In this document: one piece after another, positions 8,500-15,900 of the stretch
Numbering within the stretch: position 1 is the stretch's first letter
How the letters are laid out: the number at the start of each line of letters is the position of its first letter
DNA from: Opitutales bacterium
GTDB lineage: Bacteria > Verrucomicrobiota > Verrucomicrobiia > Opitutales > Oceanipulchritudinaceae
Direction: 5' to 3'
Length of the DNA stretch: 24,272 nucleotides
Assembly: GCA_007123395.1 (NCBI GenBank)
Contig: SKLD01000489.1
Span: 1-24,272 of the forward strand
The notes under the pieces: model-generated
Seen by the model: only the letters and a program-made list of their open reading frames with translations
Database searches by the model: none
What the model was told of the DNA's origin: nothing
Made by a program: the position numbers and the translations under genes

Positions 8500-8515
8500 G
8501 GCGGTACGCGCCGCC
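8500..8515. terminator. Short GC hairpin between convergent genes
   Basis: GGCGG and CCGCC arms surround a six-base centre in the 25 bp between the stops of the TIGR03790 gene and clpP. There is no U-tract on either side, so it is at best a weak bidirectional terminator. Confidence 0.25.
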
Positions 8516-8522
8516 GCACCGC

Positions 8523-9110
8523 TCAGACGACCTTTTCAACAACGGCGTCGGCGAGCCCGTATTCGATCGCTTCTTTTGCGTTCAGATAGAAGTCGCGGTC
8601 GGTGTCCTTGCGGATGCGGTCGAGGGGCTGCCCGGAAGCTTCGGCGAGAATATGGTTCATTTCCTCGCGCAGTTTTTCCATTTCCTGCGCCTGGATGTGG
8701 ATGTCGACAGCAGCGCCGCGCATCGTGCCCATGATAAGCGGCTGGTGGATGAGGACGCGCGAGTGGGGGTAGAGGAGGCGTTTGCCCTTGGCTCCGCCGC
8801 AGAGGAAGACCGAGCCCATGCTCGCGGCGAGGCCGACAACGACAACGCGGATTTCACTCGTGACGAGTTTCATCGTGTCGTAGACGGCCATGCCCGCCGT
8901 GATCGAACCGCCGGGGGAGTTCAGGTACATCGTGATCTCCTTGCCGGGATCCATGTATTCGAGGTAGAGCAGTTGCTCAGCGGCGGTGCGCGCGCTCTTG
9001 TCCGAGACTTCGCCCCAGAAGAAGATCTTCCGTTCTTCAAGGAACTTCCGCTGCATTAACTCGCTGAGCGGCGGGCTCTTGTCCTGCTTCTTGCCGTTTT
9101 CTTCGGCCAT
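8523..9110 (-). CDS. clpP: ATP-dependent Clp protease proteolytic subunit
   Basis: A 195-residue serine protease subunit that forms the tetradecameric chamber fed by ClpA/ClpX/ClpC unfoldases. The catalytic Ser is S97 in GLAASMGSVF, the His is H122 in SRVLIHQP, and the Asp is D173 in DRDFYLNAKEA. NSPGGSI (oxyanion strand region) and the C-terminal EYGLADAVVEKV are intact. The N-terminus (MAEENGKKQDKSPPLSELMQ) is polar and unlike the E. coli propeptide. Together with EERKIFFWGEVSDKSA, this suggests one of the divergent ClpP paralogues seen in genomes with several copies. ATG 9110 is preferred because upstream in-frame residues do not look conserved; ATG 9128 is possible. No clpX or tig lies next to it in this window. 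Confidence 0.93.
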   Translation of the reverse strand: MAEENGKKQDKSPPLSELMQRKFLEERKIFFWGEVSDKSARTAAEQLLYLEYMDPGKEITMYLNSPGGSITAGMAVYDTMKLVTSEIRVVVVGLAASMGSVFLCGGAKGKRLLYPHSRVLIHQPLIMGTMRGAAVDIHIQAQEMEKLREEMNHILAEASGQPLDRIRKDTDRDFYLNAKEAIEYGLADAVVEKVV

Positions 9111-9411
9111 CCTTGGGTTTTCTAGCATATCGCGCCAAGTTGAGCCATGCTCTTCGCGGGAGCAAGTCCGCAGCACGCATTCTCTCGCACTCACGGCAAT
9201 TGACATACGGTGTGAACAAAATTCGGACGGAAAACATGGATAACGGGCTTGACCAATCGGGGCAAGGCTCGCCATGATCGGATTCGAAAACTGAAAAAAA
9301 AGGTTGCTCCTAAGGTTTAACCGTTTTTTTCTAGCCTATCGCACAAACTTTCGCATTGTGCGGACGTTTCTTAACCAACGCGCATTCGAACATAAACACT
9401 CCAAACCAATT
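9111..9411. promoter_or_regulatory. Divergent intergenic region with A/T-rich inverted repeat
   Basis: This 301-bp region separates clpP (minus) from the beta-barrel gene (plus) and must hold both promoters. An imperfect inverted repeat with 13-base arms lies at 9293-9305 (GAAAAAAAAGGTT) and 9319-9331 (AACCGTTTTTTTC), with one mismatch and a 13-base loop containing a second GGTTTAACC palindrome. It could act as a leader hairpin or attenuator for the export genes, or as a protein-binding site. No confident -35/-10 pair was identified. There is no coding sequence I would support. Confidence 0.4.
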
Positions 9412-10599
9412 ATGAAGTCGCCAACCAAACTATTGTCATTTCCGATTCTCGGGGCTTGCTTCCTCCCGGCTGCAGCCTCCGCCGCTCCCATGGTCGCCAT
9501 CGGAGACAACGCCGCGCTGTTCCTCACGGGGGTCGCCGAGATCCGCTACGAGGACAATGTTTTCCGTGACCGGATGAACCGCGTCGATGATTTCCGCTTC
9601 CGCTTTGAGCCGGGTGTTGAGCTGCAATTCGGCAGCGGCCTTGCCCAAGCGAGCTTGTTCGCCTCCGCCGAGGTCGTCCGCTGGGCGGACGAGTCAGGCC
9701 TCAACGACGAGTTCTTTCACCTGCTCTTCAACGCCAGCCTCGACGAGTCGGTCTACCGCATCAATTTCCACGCCCGCTATGATGAGCGCGCGACCAACGA
9801 CATGGATGCGAATCTCGAGGCCCGCCTCCTCGAGCGTGAAGAGACGGCACTCGGCGTAAACGGGCGCTACATGTTCACCAACCTCACGTCGATGGGGCTC
9901 GGGTTCAATTACGACCGCCGCGAGTACAAGCAGGACAACGCTTCCGGTCACGAGAGCTGGTCCATCCCGGTCTCCGGCTACTACCAGATCAGCCCGGGCC
10001 TCGACGCTCAGGTGGGATACGTTTACCGCCGGGTCGACATCCTCAACCCGTTCCTGCGGGGAATCCAACAGGATTACCGCGACAATTCGGTCTATGTCGG
10101 TGCCGTCGGGCAGATGGGCTCGCCCATGTGGGTGGGCGACGTCAAGGTCGGTTGGACGGAGCGCAAGTTCCTTGCCCGCGACTTGGGGATTTTCGGTATT
10201 GTTCCGAGTCGGAAGATGGATTCCCTTACCTACGACGTCGGCCTGACCTACAACGCCGTCAACTCCTCGCACACCCTCCGTGTGGAGCGGGATTATTTGA
10301 ACAGCGTGGTCGGCGGGCGCAATTTTTCCCGCGCGCAGATTTCCTTAGGCAGTCGCTTCCAACTCGTGCCGATGTGGTCGGCTAACACGATGATCGGCTA
10401 CAACCGCTCTGACTACTCCGGTATCGACCGCCGCGACGACAGCTACTTCCTGCGTGCCGGTTTGGTTTATAATCCCAACGAATACGTCCGCATCTCCGCG
10501 TCGTTCACCCACCAGCGCGTGGACGATAACGACCGAATGGATGGAGGTTCGGATTATCGGGTGAACATTCTCTCGGTTTCGGCGTCTCTCCGTTACTGA
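9412..10599 (+). CDS. Outer-membrane beta-barrel protein of the polysaccharide export module
   Basis: A 395-residue secreted protein with a clear signal peptide (cleavage predicted after AAASA, residue 24). The mature chain alternates hydrophobic and polar residues with many aromatic strand ends (for example RYMFTNLTSMGLGFNYDRRE and VGYVYRRVDI) and finishes in VSASLRY, an aromatic terminal signature of BAM-inserted barrels. It resembles the generic outer-membrane barrel proteins found beside wza/wzc-like genes. Its position just before an OPX protein and a Wzc-like kinase suggests it forms or supports the outer-membrane exit channel. ATG 9412 starts directly at the signal peptide; no Shine-Dalgarno sequence is visible. 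A strong hairpin terminator follows, so the next two genes are probably partly or separately transcribed. Barrel identity is fairly safe; the exact role is inferred. Confidence 0.8.
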   Translation: MKSPTKLLSFPILGACFLPAAASAAPMVAIGDNAALFLTGVAEIRYEDNVFRDRMNRVDDFRFRFEPGVELQFGSGLAQASLFASAEVVRWADESGLNDEFFHLLFNASLDESVYRINFHARYDERATNDMDANLEARLLEREETALGVNGRYMFTNLTSMGLGFNYDRREYKQDNASGHESWSIPVSGYYQISPGLDAQVGYVYRRVDILNPFLRGIQQDYRDNSVYVGAVGQMGSPMWVGDVKVGWTERKFLARDLGIFGIVPSRKMDSLTYDVGLTYNAVNSSHTLRVERDYLNSVVGGRNFSRAQISLGSRFQLVPMWSANTMIGYNRSDYSGIDRRDDSYFLRAGLVYNPNEYVRISASFTHQRVDDNDRMDGGSDYRVNILSVSASLRY

Positions 10600-10627
10600 G
10601 GCCGTTTGATTCTTTCCAGTTTCTCCG

Positions 10628-10668
10628 GGGGAGGTCGCACACTACGGTGTTGACCTCCCCTTTGTTTC
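10628..10668 (+). terminator. Rho-independent terminator after the beta-barrel gene
   Basis: Arms GGGGAGGTC (10628-10636) and GACCTCCCC (10652-10660) pair perfectly over nine bases. A further CAC/GTG pairing is possible inside the loop, and TTTGTTT follows. It lies 28 bp past the barrel stop and about 40 bp before the OPX start. Confidence 0.85.
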
Positions 10669-10702
10669 TCGGCACCTTTAAGTTTCGCTTTTATTAACAG
10701 CC

Positions 10703-11299
10703 ATGTATTCCGTAAACCGATTCCTATTCCTCCTCCTTTTCCCGATCCTCGCCCCCTTGGGCACTGTGGCGGGCCAGAACATGACCTATGCGTCGGGCAG
10801 CTACACCATCCGGCCCCTTGACGTCGTCCGTGTCACTCTCTACGTCGCCGACGAGCAGCAATTCTCGACGGAAGTACGCGTCTCTTCCAGTGGGACGGTT
10901 TCCCTGCCGTATTTGGACCAAGTGACCTTGGCCGGTCTCACGGTCGAAGAAGCCCGCCGCTTTGTTTACGAGCCTTACAACCGTGATTACTACGTCGAGC
11001 CGCATATTGACTTGGTCGTCCTCACCTCGGCCGCCCGCACTGTAACTGTGATGGGGCAGGTCAACGCGCAGGGGCAGGTCTTTCTCCCGTCGGAGCAGCC
11101 GCTCTCGCTCTTGCAGGCGATTGCGGCAGCGGGTGGATTCCGCAGTAACGACTTGGCTGACAAGCGCAGGGTGCGTATCACACGTATAGGCACCGACGGT
11201 CAGGAAGAGGTGATTACGGTGAATGCCGACGACATTTCCGCCACAGACGTCCCTCTGCAGGAAAACGATTTGATCTTCGTGCCGCGCCGCATGTGGTGA
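10703..11299 (+). CDS. Short polysaccharide export (OPX / Wza-like) protein
   Basis: A 198-residue periplasmic protein. The N-terminal hydrophobic stretch (FLFLLLFPILAPLG) is a signal peptide ending near residue 24. It is followed by a Poly_export domain (about 30-115: YTIRPLDVVRVTLY, VSSSGTVSLPYLDQVTLAGL) and one SLBB-type domain (about 116-195: VTVMGQVNAQGQVFLPSE, LLQAIAAAGGF, ENDLIFVPRR). There is no cysteine at the signal cleavage site, so it is not a lipoprotein. It also lacks the C-terminal amphipathic helix by which E. coli Wza (about 380 residues) crosses the outer membrane. It therefore cannot make its own pore and probably works with the neighbouring beta-barrel. The Wzc-like gene starts 59 bp downstream with no terminator between them, so they are likely co-transcribed. 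Confidence 0.9.
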   Translation: MYSVNRFLFLLLFPILAPLGTVAGQNMTYASGSYTIRPLDVVRVTLYVADEQQFSTEVRVSSSGTVSLPYLDQVTLAGLTVEEARRFVYEPYNRDYYVEPHIDLVVLTSAARTVTVMGQVNAQGQVFLPSEQPLSLLQAIAAAGGFRSNDLADKRRVRITRIGTDGQEEVITVNADDISATDVPLQENDLIFVPRRMW

Positions 11300-11358
11300 G
11301 GTAGGGTGGATCTTTCGTGTAACATTCTCTAACAAACAGACCCTATCTCATTCCAGAA

Positions 11359-13623
11359 ATGAACAAGAACCCTCCTCCCGGAAACGACGGAAGCTACGGC
11401 GGCGGCTATTACGGCGGCTACTACTACGGTGAAGGCTACGGCAGTTACGCCGAGGCCGCAGTCCAGCCGTCGCGCGGGCTCAAAGACTATCTCGTCATCC
11501 TCCGCGAGCGGATTTGGTGGCTTGTCGTCACGGTCTTCGTGGTCTTTCTCGGCGTTGCCCTCTACACTTTCAACGCGCCGGAGCAGTACCGCGCGGTCGC
11601 GACGGTCGAGCTTTTGCGCGACAAAGACCGGACGGTTCAATTCGAAGACATTGTAAACCAGAGGATCCACAACGTTGAGGACTTCAATACCCAGGTGCAG
11701 ATTTTGGAGAGCTTCAGCATGGTGCGTGAAGTACGCAGACGCCTCCAGGGTAACGAGCTTCGCCGCTTCATGGCACCCTACGAGGAAGGTTTGGATGTCT
11801 CTTTGCGCGGTATGCGCAGCCCCGAGGAGATTCTCTTCCGCAACCGGACAATCTCGCCGCGCCGCCTTTCCATGGTGGTTAACATCGGCTATTCCCATCC
11901 GAATCCGGAGGTGGCTGCGGCTGTGGCCAATTACTTCGCCGAGGCATATCTCGAGCATTCGCTGCGTGAGCAGATCGACGGTTCGCGTCGTGCGGTTGAC
12001 CAACTGCGCCAACAAGCTGACCAGGAGTTGGTGAAAATCAAGGACATGGAGCGACGCCTCGCCGACTTTAAGGATAAATACGGCACTACCTCTTTCGACG
12101 CGCACCAAGATATCGACAATCAGCAGCTCATGGCTCTCAACGCGCGCCTGCAGGAAGACCGGCGCAGCTACGATATGGCGCGCACCGCGTGGCTGCAGAT
12201 TGAGCGTGCAATGGACGAGGGGCGCCCTCTTCACGAGTTGAAAACCATCGCCGGTGCTGCGCAAGTTCCGGAGTTGCTCACGCGGATGCGCTCCCTGCGC
12301 ATCGACGTGGCGACCCTCGGCAAGCGCTTCCGCGACAAACACCCGCGCATGATCGCAGCCCGTGAGGCGCTGGAACGCACACAGGAAGAACTCACCGCCG
12401 CCGTCACGGAAGCCGCGCGGAGTTTCCGCAACGATTACGAACGCGCCCGCACCAACTTCGAGAATTCCCGCGAACGTTTGGCGGAGAAGGAGCGCGAAGT
12501 CATCGAGTTGGACCGCCTCCGCCCCGAATACAATGCGCTTGTGCGCGACCTCGCCATCAGCAAGCAGCTTTACGACCACTACTATTCCCGCCTCCAACAG
12601 GCGACGGTTAAAGGTTCGCTTGAAGGGCAGACGGCGCGTATCGTTGATGAGGCGCTCGTTCCCGCGCGGCCTTACAGTCCGAATATTTCCCTTAATCTCG
12701 CGATCGGCCTTGTCGCCGGGTTTGGCCTCGGTCTCGGCTTGGTCTTTGCTCTTGCGATACTCGACGACAAGATCAAAACGGCTTTCGATATCGAATCGAC
12801 CATCGGCCTTCCTCTGATTGGGATCGTCCCGAGGATCAGCCGGGTTGATGTGGTGGAAAAGGCCCGCATTGTCGCCGACAACCAAGACAAGCACACCGTC
12901 GAATCCTTTCGGGCCATCGTTTCTACGCTGAAGCTCAACGAAGAGAGTCGGAACGCCAAGGTCATCCTCACCACCAGTACGGTGCCGAGTGAGGGTAAGT
13001 CGTTTGTCTCCACGAATTTGGCGATAACTTTCGCCAACCATGGCGAGCGCACGGTCATTGTCGATTCCGACTTGCGCATGCCCAATATCGCGAAGTCGCT
13101 CGACTTGGAAGCCAAGCAAGGTTCGCTCCACGTCCTTGCCGGAGACAAGACTCTGGAGGAGGTAATCATCAAAGATTACCTTCCGAATCTCGACATTTTG
13201 CCATCAGGCGGACGCAGTAAGAGTCCGACCCAGATGCTTAGCAGCGAGCGGTTCGCCAATCTTATCCACGAGCTTCGCCTGCGCTACGACAAGGTAGTCA
13301 TCGACTCCCCGCCGCTTGCTCCGGTAAGTGACGCGCTCAATGTTCTGCCGCTCGTTGACGGCGTTCTCTACGTTGTTCGCTTCAACATGGTGAAACGGAA
13401 GACGGCGAACCTCAATATACGCCGGTTGCGCGAATCCAATATTCCCATTTTCGGTGCGGTGCTCAACAACATCAACACCCGCTTCGCCGGCTACTATTAT
13501 TCTCATTACTACGACAAATCGTACTCGCAGTACTACTTTGCGGGAGACGACGCCGAGCCGGTCGCCGCGGACTCGGGTGAAGCGCGGGGAGGCATCGAGG
13601 AGGAAACTTCCGTTAAATCCTGA
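11359..13623 (+). CDS. Wzc-like polysaccharide co-polymerase / BY-type tyrosine autokinase
   Basis: A 754-residue inner-membrane protein that controls chain length and export of an exopolysaccharide. Order: a Gly/Tyr-rich N-terminus with eight tyrosines (Y13-Y30); membrane segment about 52-71; periplasmic Wzz domain with long coiled coils (about 215-425); membrane segment about 444-468; cytoplasmic kinase domain. The kinase has Walker A TVPSEGKS (541-548, K547), Walker A' VIVDSDLRMP (D569 and D571) and Walker B VVIDSPP (D649). A C-terminal tyrosine cluster, YYYSHYYDKSYSQYY (712-726), has eight tyrosines, the expected autophosphorylation site. All kinase motifs look intact, so activity is expected. 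A strong terminator follows. No glycosyltransferases or Wzx/Wzy are in the window, so the polymer is unknown. The N-terminal tyrosine tract is unusual. Confidence 0.93.
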   Translation: MNKNPPPGNDGSYGGGYYGGYYYGEGYGSYAEAAVQPSRGLKDYLVILRERIWWLVVTVFVVFLGVALYTFNAPEQYRAVATVELLRDKDRTVQFEDIVNQRIHNVEDFNTQVQILESFSMVREVRRRLQGNELRRFMAPYEEGLDVSLRGMRSPEEILFRNRTISPRRLSMVVNIGYSHPNPEVAAAVANYFAEAYLEHSLREQIDGSRRAVDQLRQQADQELVKIKDMERRLADFKDKYGTTSFDAHQDIDNQQLMALNARLQEDRRSYDMARTAWLQIERAMDEGRPLHELKTIAGAAQVPELLTRMRSLRIDVATLGKRFRDKHPRMIAAREALERTQEELTAAVTEAARSFRNDYERARTNFENSRERLAEKEREVIELDRLRPEYNALVRDLAISKQLYDHYYSRLQQATVKGSLEGQTARIVDEALVPARPYSPNISLNLAIGLVAGFGLGLGLVFALAILDDKIKTAFDIESTIGLPLIGIVPRISRVDVVEKARIVADNQDKHTVESFRAIVSTLKLNEESRNAKVILTTSTVPSEGKSFVSTNLAITFANHGERTVIVDSDLRMPNIAKSLDLEAKQGSLHVLAGDKTLEEVIIKDYLPNLDILPSGGRSKSPTQMLSSERFANLIHELRLRYDKVVIDSPPLAPVSDALNVLPLVDGVLYVVRFNMVKRKTANLNIRRLRESNIPIFGAVLNNINTRFAGYYYSHYYDKSYSQYYFAGDDAEPVAADSGEARGGIEEETSVKS

Positions 13624-13655
13624 CAGCATCCCCGATGCCTGTTCGCAGGTTTTTC

Positions 13656-13689
13656 AAGCGGTCGTCCTCAAAAGAGGGCGGCCGCTTTT
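13656..13689 (+). terminator. Rho-independent terminator after the tyrosine kinase gene
   Basis: Arms AAGCGGTCGTCCTC (13656-13669) and GAGGGCGGCCGCTT (13674-13687) form a 14-bp stem with two G-U pairs, an AAAA loop and a short T-run. It ends the export operon 33 bp after the stop. Confidence 0.9.
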
Positions 13690-13720
13690 GCATTGTTTTG
13701 TAATTGTAACAATTCAAATC

Positions 13721-13749
13721 TTGGTGCCTTCGGGGGCGCAGCCTATATA
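13721..13749 (+). promoter_or_regulatory. Candidate sigma-70 promoter for the CYTH-CHAD-ParA unit
   Basis: TTGGTG (13721-13726) and TATATA (13744-13749) are separated by exactly 17 bp. They sit after the terminator of the upstream operon and about 75 bp before the CYTH start, in an AT-rich patch. Each hexamer matches the consensus only in part, so this is a reading of the sequence, not a proven promoter. Confidence 0.4.
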
Positions 13750-13822
13750 CCCGTATCGATGGAGTGTTGCGGATATATGACGGGCTCATGAGATTGTGAT
13801 TCGAATTCAGAATGAGTGTGCC

Positions 13823-14329
13823 ATGGGCGTAGAGATTGAGAGGAAATTCATCGCTGACGCAGCTATGCTGCCCGAGCCGGAAAAGTCGGTGCGACTGGAG
13901 CAGGGCTATCTGGACCACGCGAGGATTATGGCGCGGGTGCGTATTGCGGGCGACCTCGCCTTCCTTACGCTCAAGGGAACGGAGGGAGGGACCACGCGGG
14001 CGGAGTTTGAGTATCCGATTCCGCTCGGGGACGCGCGTGAGCTGCTGCGTTCCTTTGCTTTGCAAGGTCGGGTGACGAAGACGCGGCGCTACCAGCGCCA
14101 CGGCGGGCGCATTTGGGAGGTGGATGTGTTCGACGGGGCCAATGAAGGTCTCGTTCTCGCCGAAGTCGAGCTGTCTAGCGAGAACGAGGATGTCGAAATA
14201 CCTCCTTGGGTGAAGCGCGAGGTCAGCGACGATCCGCGGTATTTCAACGCCTTCCTCGCCACTCATCCATACGCTGAATGGAAGGAAGACGCTGAGCCGG
14301 AAAGCAGGGAAAGGGACGGAAAGCAATGA
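13823..14329 (+). CDS. CYTH-domain triphosphate tunnel metalloenzyme
   Basis: A 168-residue single-domain CYTH protein. It starts MGVEIERKF, giving the diagnostic ExExK (E4, E6, K8). Further tunnel residues are visible: R38 and R40 (ARVRI), K51 (LTLKG), E61 and E63 (AEFEY), K86 and R88/R89, E99 and D101 (WEVDVF), E114 and E116 (LAEVEL). This is the pattern of the small bacterial TTMs related to NeuTTM and the Clostridium enzyme, which hydrolyse inorganic triphosphate or nucleoside triphosphates with a divalent metal. A class IV adenylate cyclase activity is less likely but cannot be excluded. ATG 13823 was chosen over an in-frame GTG at 13796 because the family begins right before ExExK. The TGA overlaps the CHAD start as ATGA, so the two are translationally coupled. 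Confidence 0.9.
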   Translation: MGVEIERKFIADAAMLPEPEKSVRLEQGYLDHARIMARVRIAGDLAFLTLKGTEGGTTRAEFEYPIPLGDARELLRSFALQGRVTKTRRYQRHGGRIWEVDVFDGANEGLVLAEVELSSENEDVEIPPWVKREVSDDPRYFNAFLATHPYAEWKEDAEPESRERDGKQ

Positions 14330-15900
14330 GTCCGCCGGCGGTTTGGTGGGCGACGGACGAGGGTTTTGCCGACCGGGTGCTGGCAGATGTCCGCCGCCGT
14401 TTCAAAATCGTTCCGGAGGGCCGTCAGTCCATGACGGCCCGGAGTTTCGAGACATTCGACTGGAGATTGTGGGAGGATGGATTGGTGTTGGCGCGGAGTG
14501 CCCGTCCTTCTCGGTGGGTTCTGTCCCGCGTCGAAGACCGTGCGATTGTGGCGACGGCGAGTAAACCGGGCAAAACGGTGCCGCAAAAATGGTTTTGGAG
14601 TGATTTTCCGGTCGGCGCGGTGCGGGACCGACTGCGGAAGATTTGCGGAATCCGTGCCCTCCTCCCGATGGGCCGTTTTCGCGAGTCGCGGGAGTGCTTC
14701 GCTCTCTGCGACGACGAAGATAAAATTGTGTGCCGCCTTGTTTTGGAAAAGTCCGGGGCGGTGGACGCGCGTGGCGGCGGTGCCTCGCTTTCCGCCGCCG
14801 GGTTCCGGCTTATTCCTCTGAAGGGATACGACAAAGAAGCGCGGGCGGCCGCCGCATGTCTCGCGCAAATGGGATGCCGCGCGGGTGACGGGTGGGTACA
14901 TCCCGCTCTCCATGCCTTTACGGCGGCAGGCCGCGAGCCGGAAGATTATTCATCCAAGGCGCGCGTGGACTTACCGCCGCAGATCACCGCGGCGGATGCC
15001 TGTAAGCGGATACACCTATTTTCCCTCGATATCGCTGAGCGTAACCTGCCCGGAATCTTCGAGGATATCGACACCGAGTTCCTGCACGATTTCCGGGTCG
15101 CTCTGCGGCGTAGCCGATCCGCTTTGTCGCTGGTAAAAGGCGTTTTCCCGGCGCGGGTGGAGAAGCGCTTTGGAGAGAACCTGGCGAAGATTCAGCGGGC
15201 GACGAACCGCTTGCGGGATCTCGACGTCCACCTGCTTGAGCGCGGGGCCTTTGAAGCACTGCTTCCACCGGAGTTGCAGGCCGGTCTTGACGGGTTGTTT
15301 CGGCAGTTGGAGGGGGAGAGGGCACGTGCCCTCCGCCGGTGCCTCACTTTCCTGGAGCGCCCCGCGACCGCGCAGATCCTGCGCGATTGGCGCGCTTTTC
15401 TGGAGTCTCCGGGGGAGTCTTCCGCGCCGCTTGCGCAAGACCCTGCCGAGGCGCTCGGAAAACGGCTCTTACGCAAGCGGTTCCGCCGTATTCTCAAAGA
15501 CGGACGGGCCATCGGCGCGAAAACGCCCGACACTGCTCTGCACAAACTGCGTCTCCAAGTGAAGAAGCTCCGCTACCTGCTCGAGTTTTTCGGCAGTCTT
15601 TTGCCCGCGCCGGAGACAGCGTCGTTCGTGAAACGGTTCCGCAGACTCCAGAATATTCTCGGGCGCTTCAACGATCTCTGCAATCAGGAGGCGTGGGTGC
15701 GCCGCCGCCTCGAGGCGGCGGAGGCAAAATCGGGCACATCGACGGAGCTGGCGGCTTCGCTCGGCGGCCTCCTTTCCGAGTTGGGGCGCGCGCGCAATGC
15801 CGAACGCGCGAAGTTCGGGCGGGCCTTTACGCGCCTCGATAATCCTTCCGTGCGGGCGCGTGCGAAGGCGCTCTTCGGCGGAAAGGACGGATCGAAATGA
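14326..15900 (+). CDS. CHAD-domain protein with degenerate N-terminal CYTH-like region
   Basis: A 524-residue protein. Residues about 217-510 form a CHAD domain, an alpha-helical fold with basic surfaces shown in other bacteria to bind inorganic polyphosphate and to localise to polyphosphate granules. The conserved helices are clear: FLHDFRVALRRSRSAL (252-267), IQRATNRLRDLDVHLL (289-304) and LHKLRLQVKKLRYLLEFF (405-422), rich in the expected His, Arg and Lys residues. The N-terminal 200 residues contain a CYTH-like FETFDWRLWEDGLVLARS but no ExExK, so this half appears to be a catalytically dead tunnel domain. It is coupled by ATGA overlaps to both the CYTH gene before it and the ParA gene after it. 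No membrane segments or signal peptide. CHAD is certain; the N-terminal assignment is moderate. Confidence 0.9.
   Translation: MSPPAVWWATDEGFADRVLADVRRRFKIVPEGRQSMTARSFETFDWRLWEDGLVLARSARPSRWVLSRVEDRAIVATASKPGKTVPQKWFWSDFPVGAVRDRLRKICGIRALLPMGRFRESRECFALCDDEDKIVCRLVLEKSGAVDARGGGASLSAAGFRLIPLKGYDKEARAAAACLAQMGCRAGDGWVHPALHAFTAAGREPEDYSSKARVDLPPQITAADACKRIHLFSLDIAERNLPGIFEDIDTEFLHDFRVALRRSRSALSLVKGVFPARVEKRFGENLAKIQRATNRLRDLDVHLLERGAFEALLPPELQAGLDGLFRQLEGERARALRRCLTFLERPATAQILRDWRAFLESPGESSAPLAQDPAEALGKRLLRKRFRRILKDGRAIGAKTPDTALHKLRLQVKKLRYLLEFFGSLLPAPETASFVKRFRRLQNILGRFNDLCNQEAWVRRRLEAAEAKSGTSTELAASLGGLLSELGRARNAERAKFGRAFTRLDNPSVRARAKALFGGKDGSK

Noticed and set aside
11302..11345. Inverted repeat TAGGGT/ACCCTA between the OPX and kinase genes
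   Set aside because: Only six base pairs with a 32-base loop and no T-run, too weak to call a terminator.
11329..13131. 600-residue minus-strand frame opposite the tyrosine kinase gene
   Set aside because: The plus strand encodes a clear Wzc-like protein with all motifs. The antisense frame is open because of codon bias and shows no domain.
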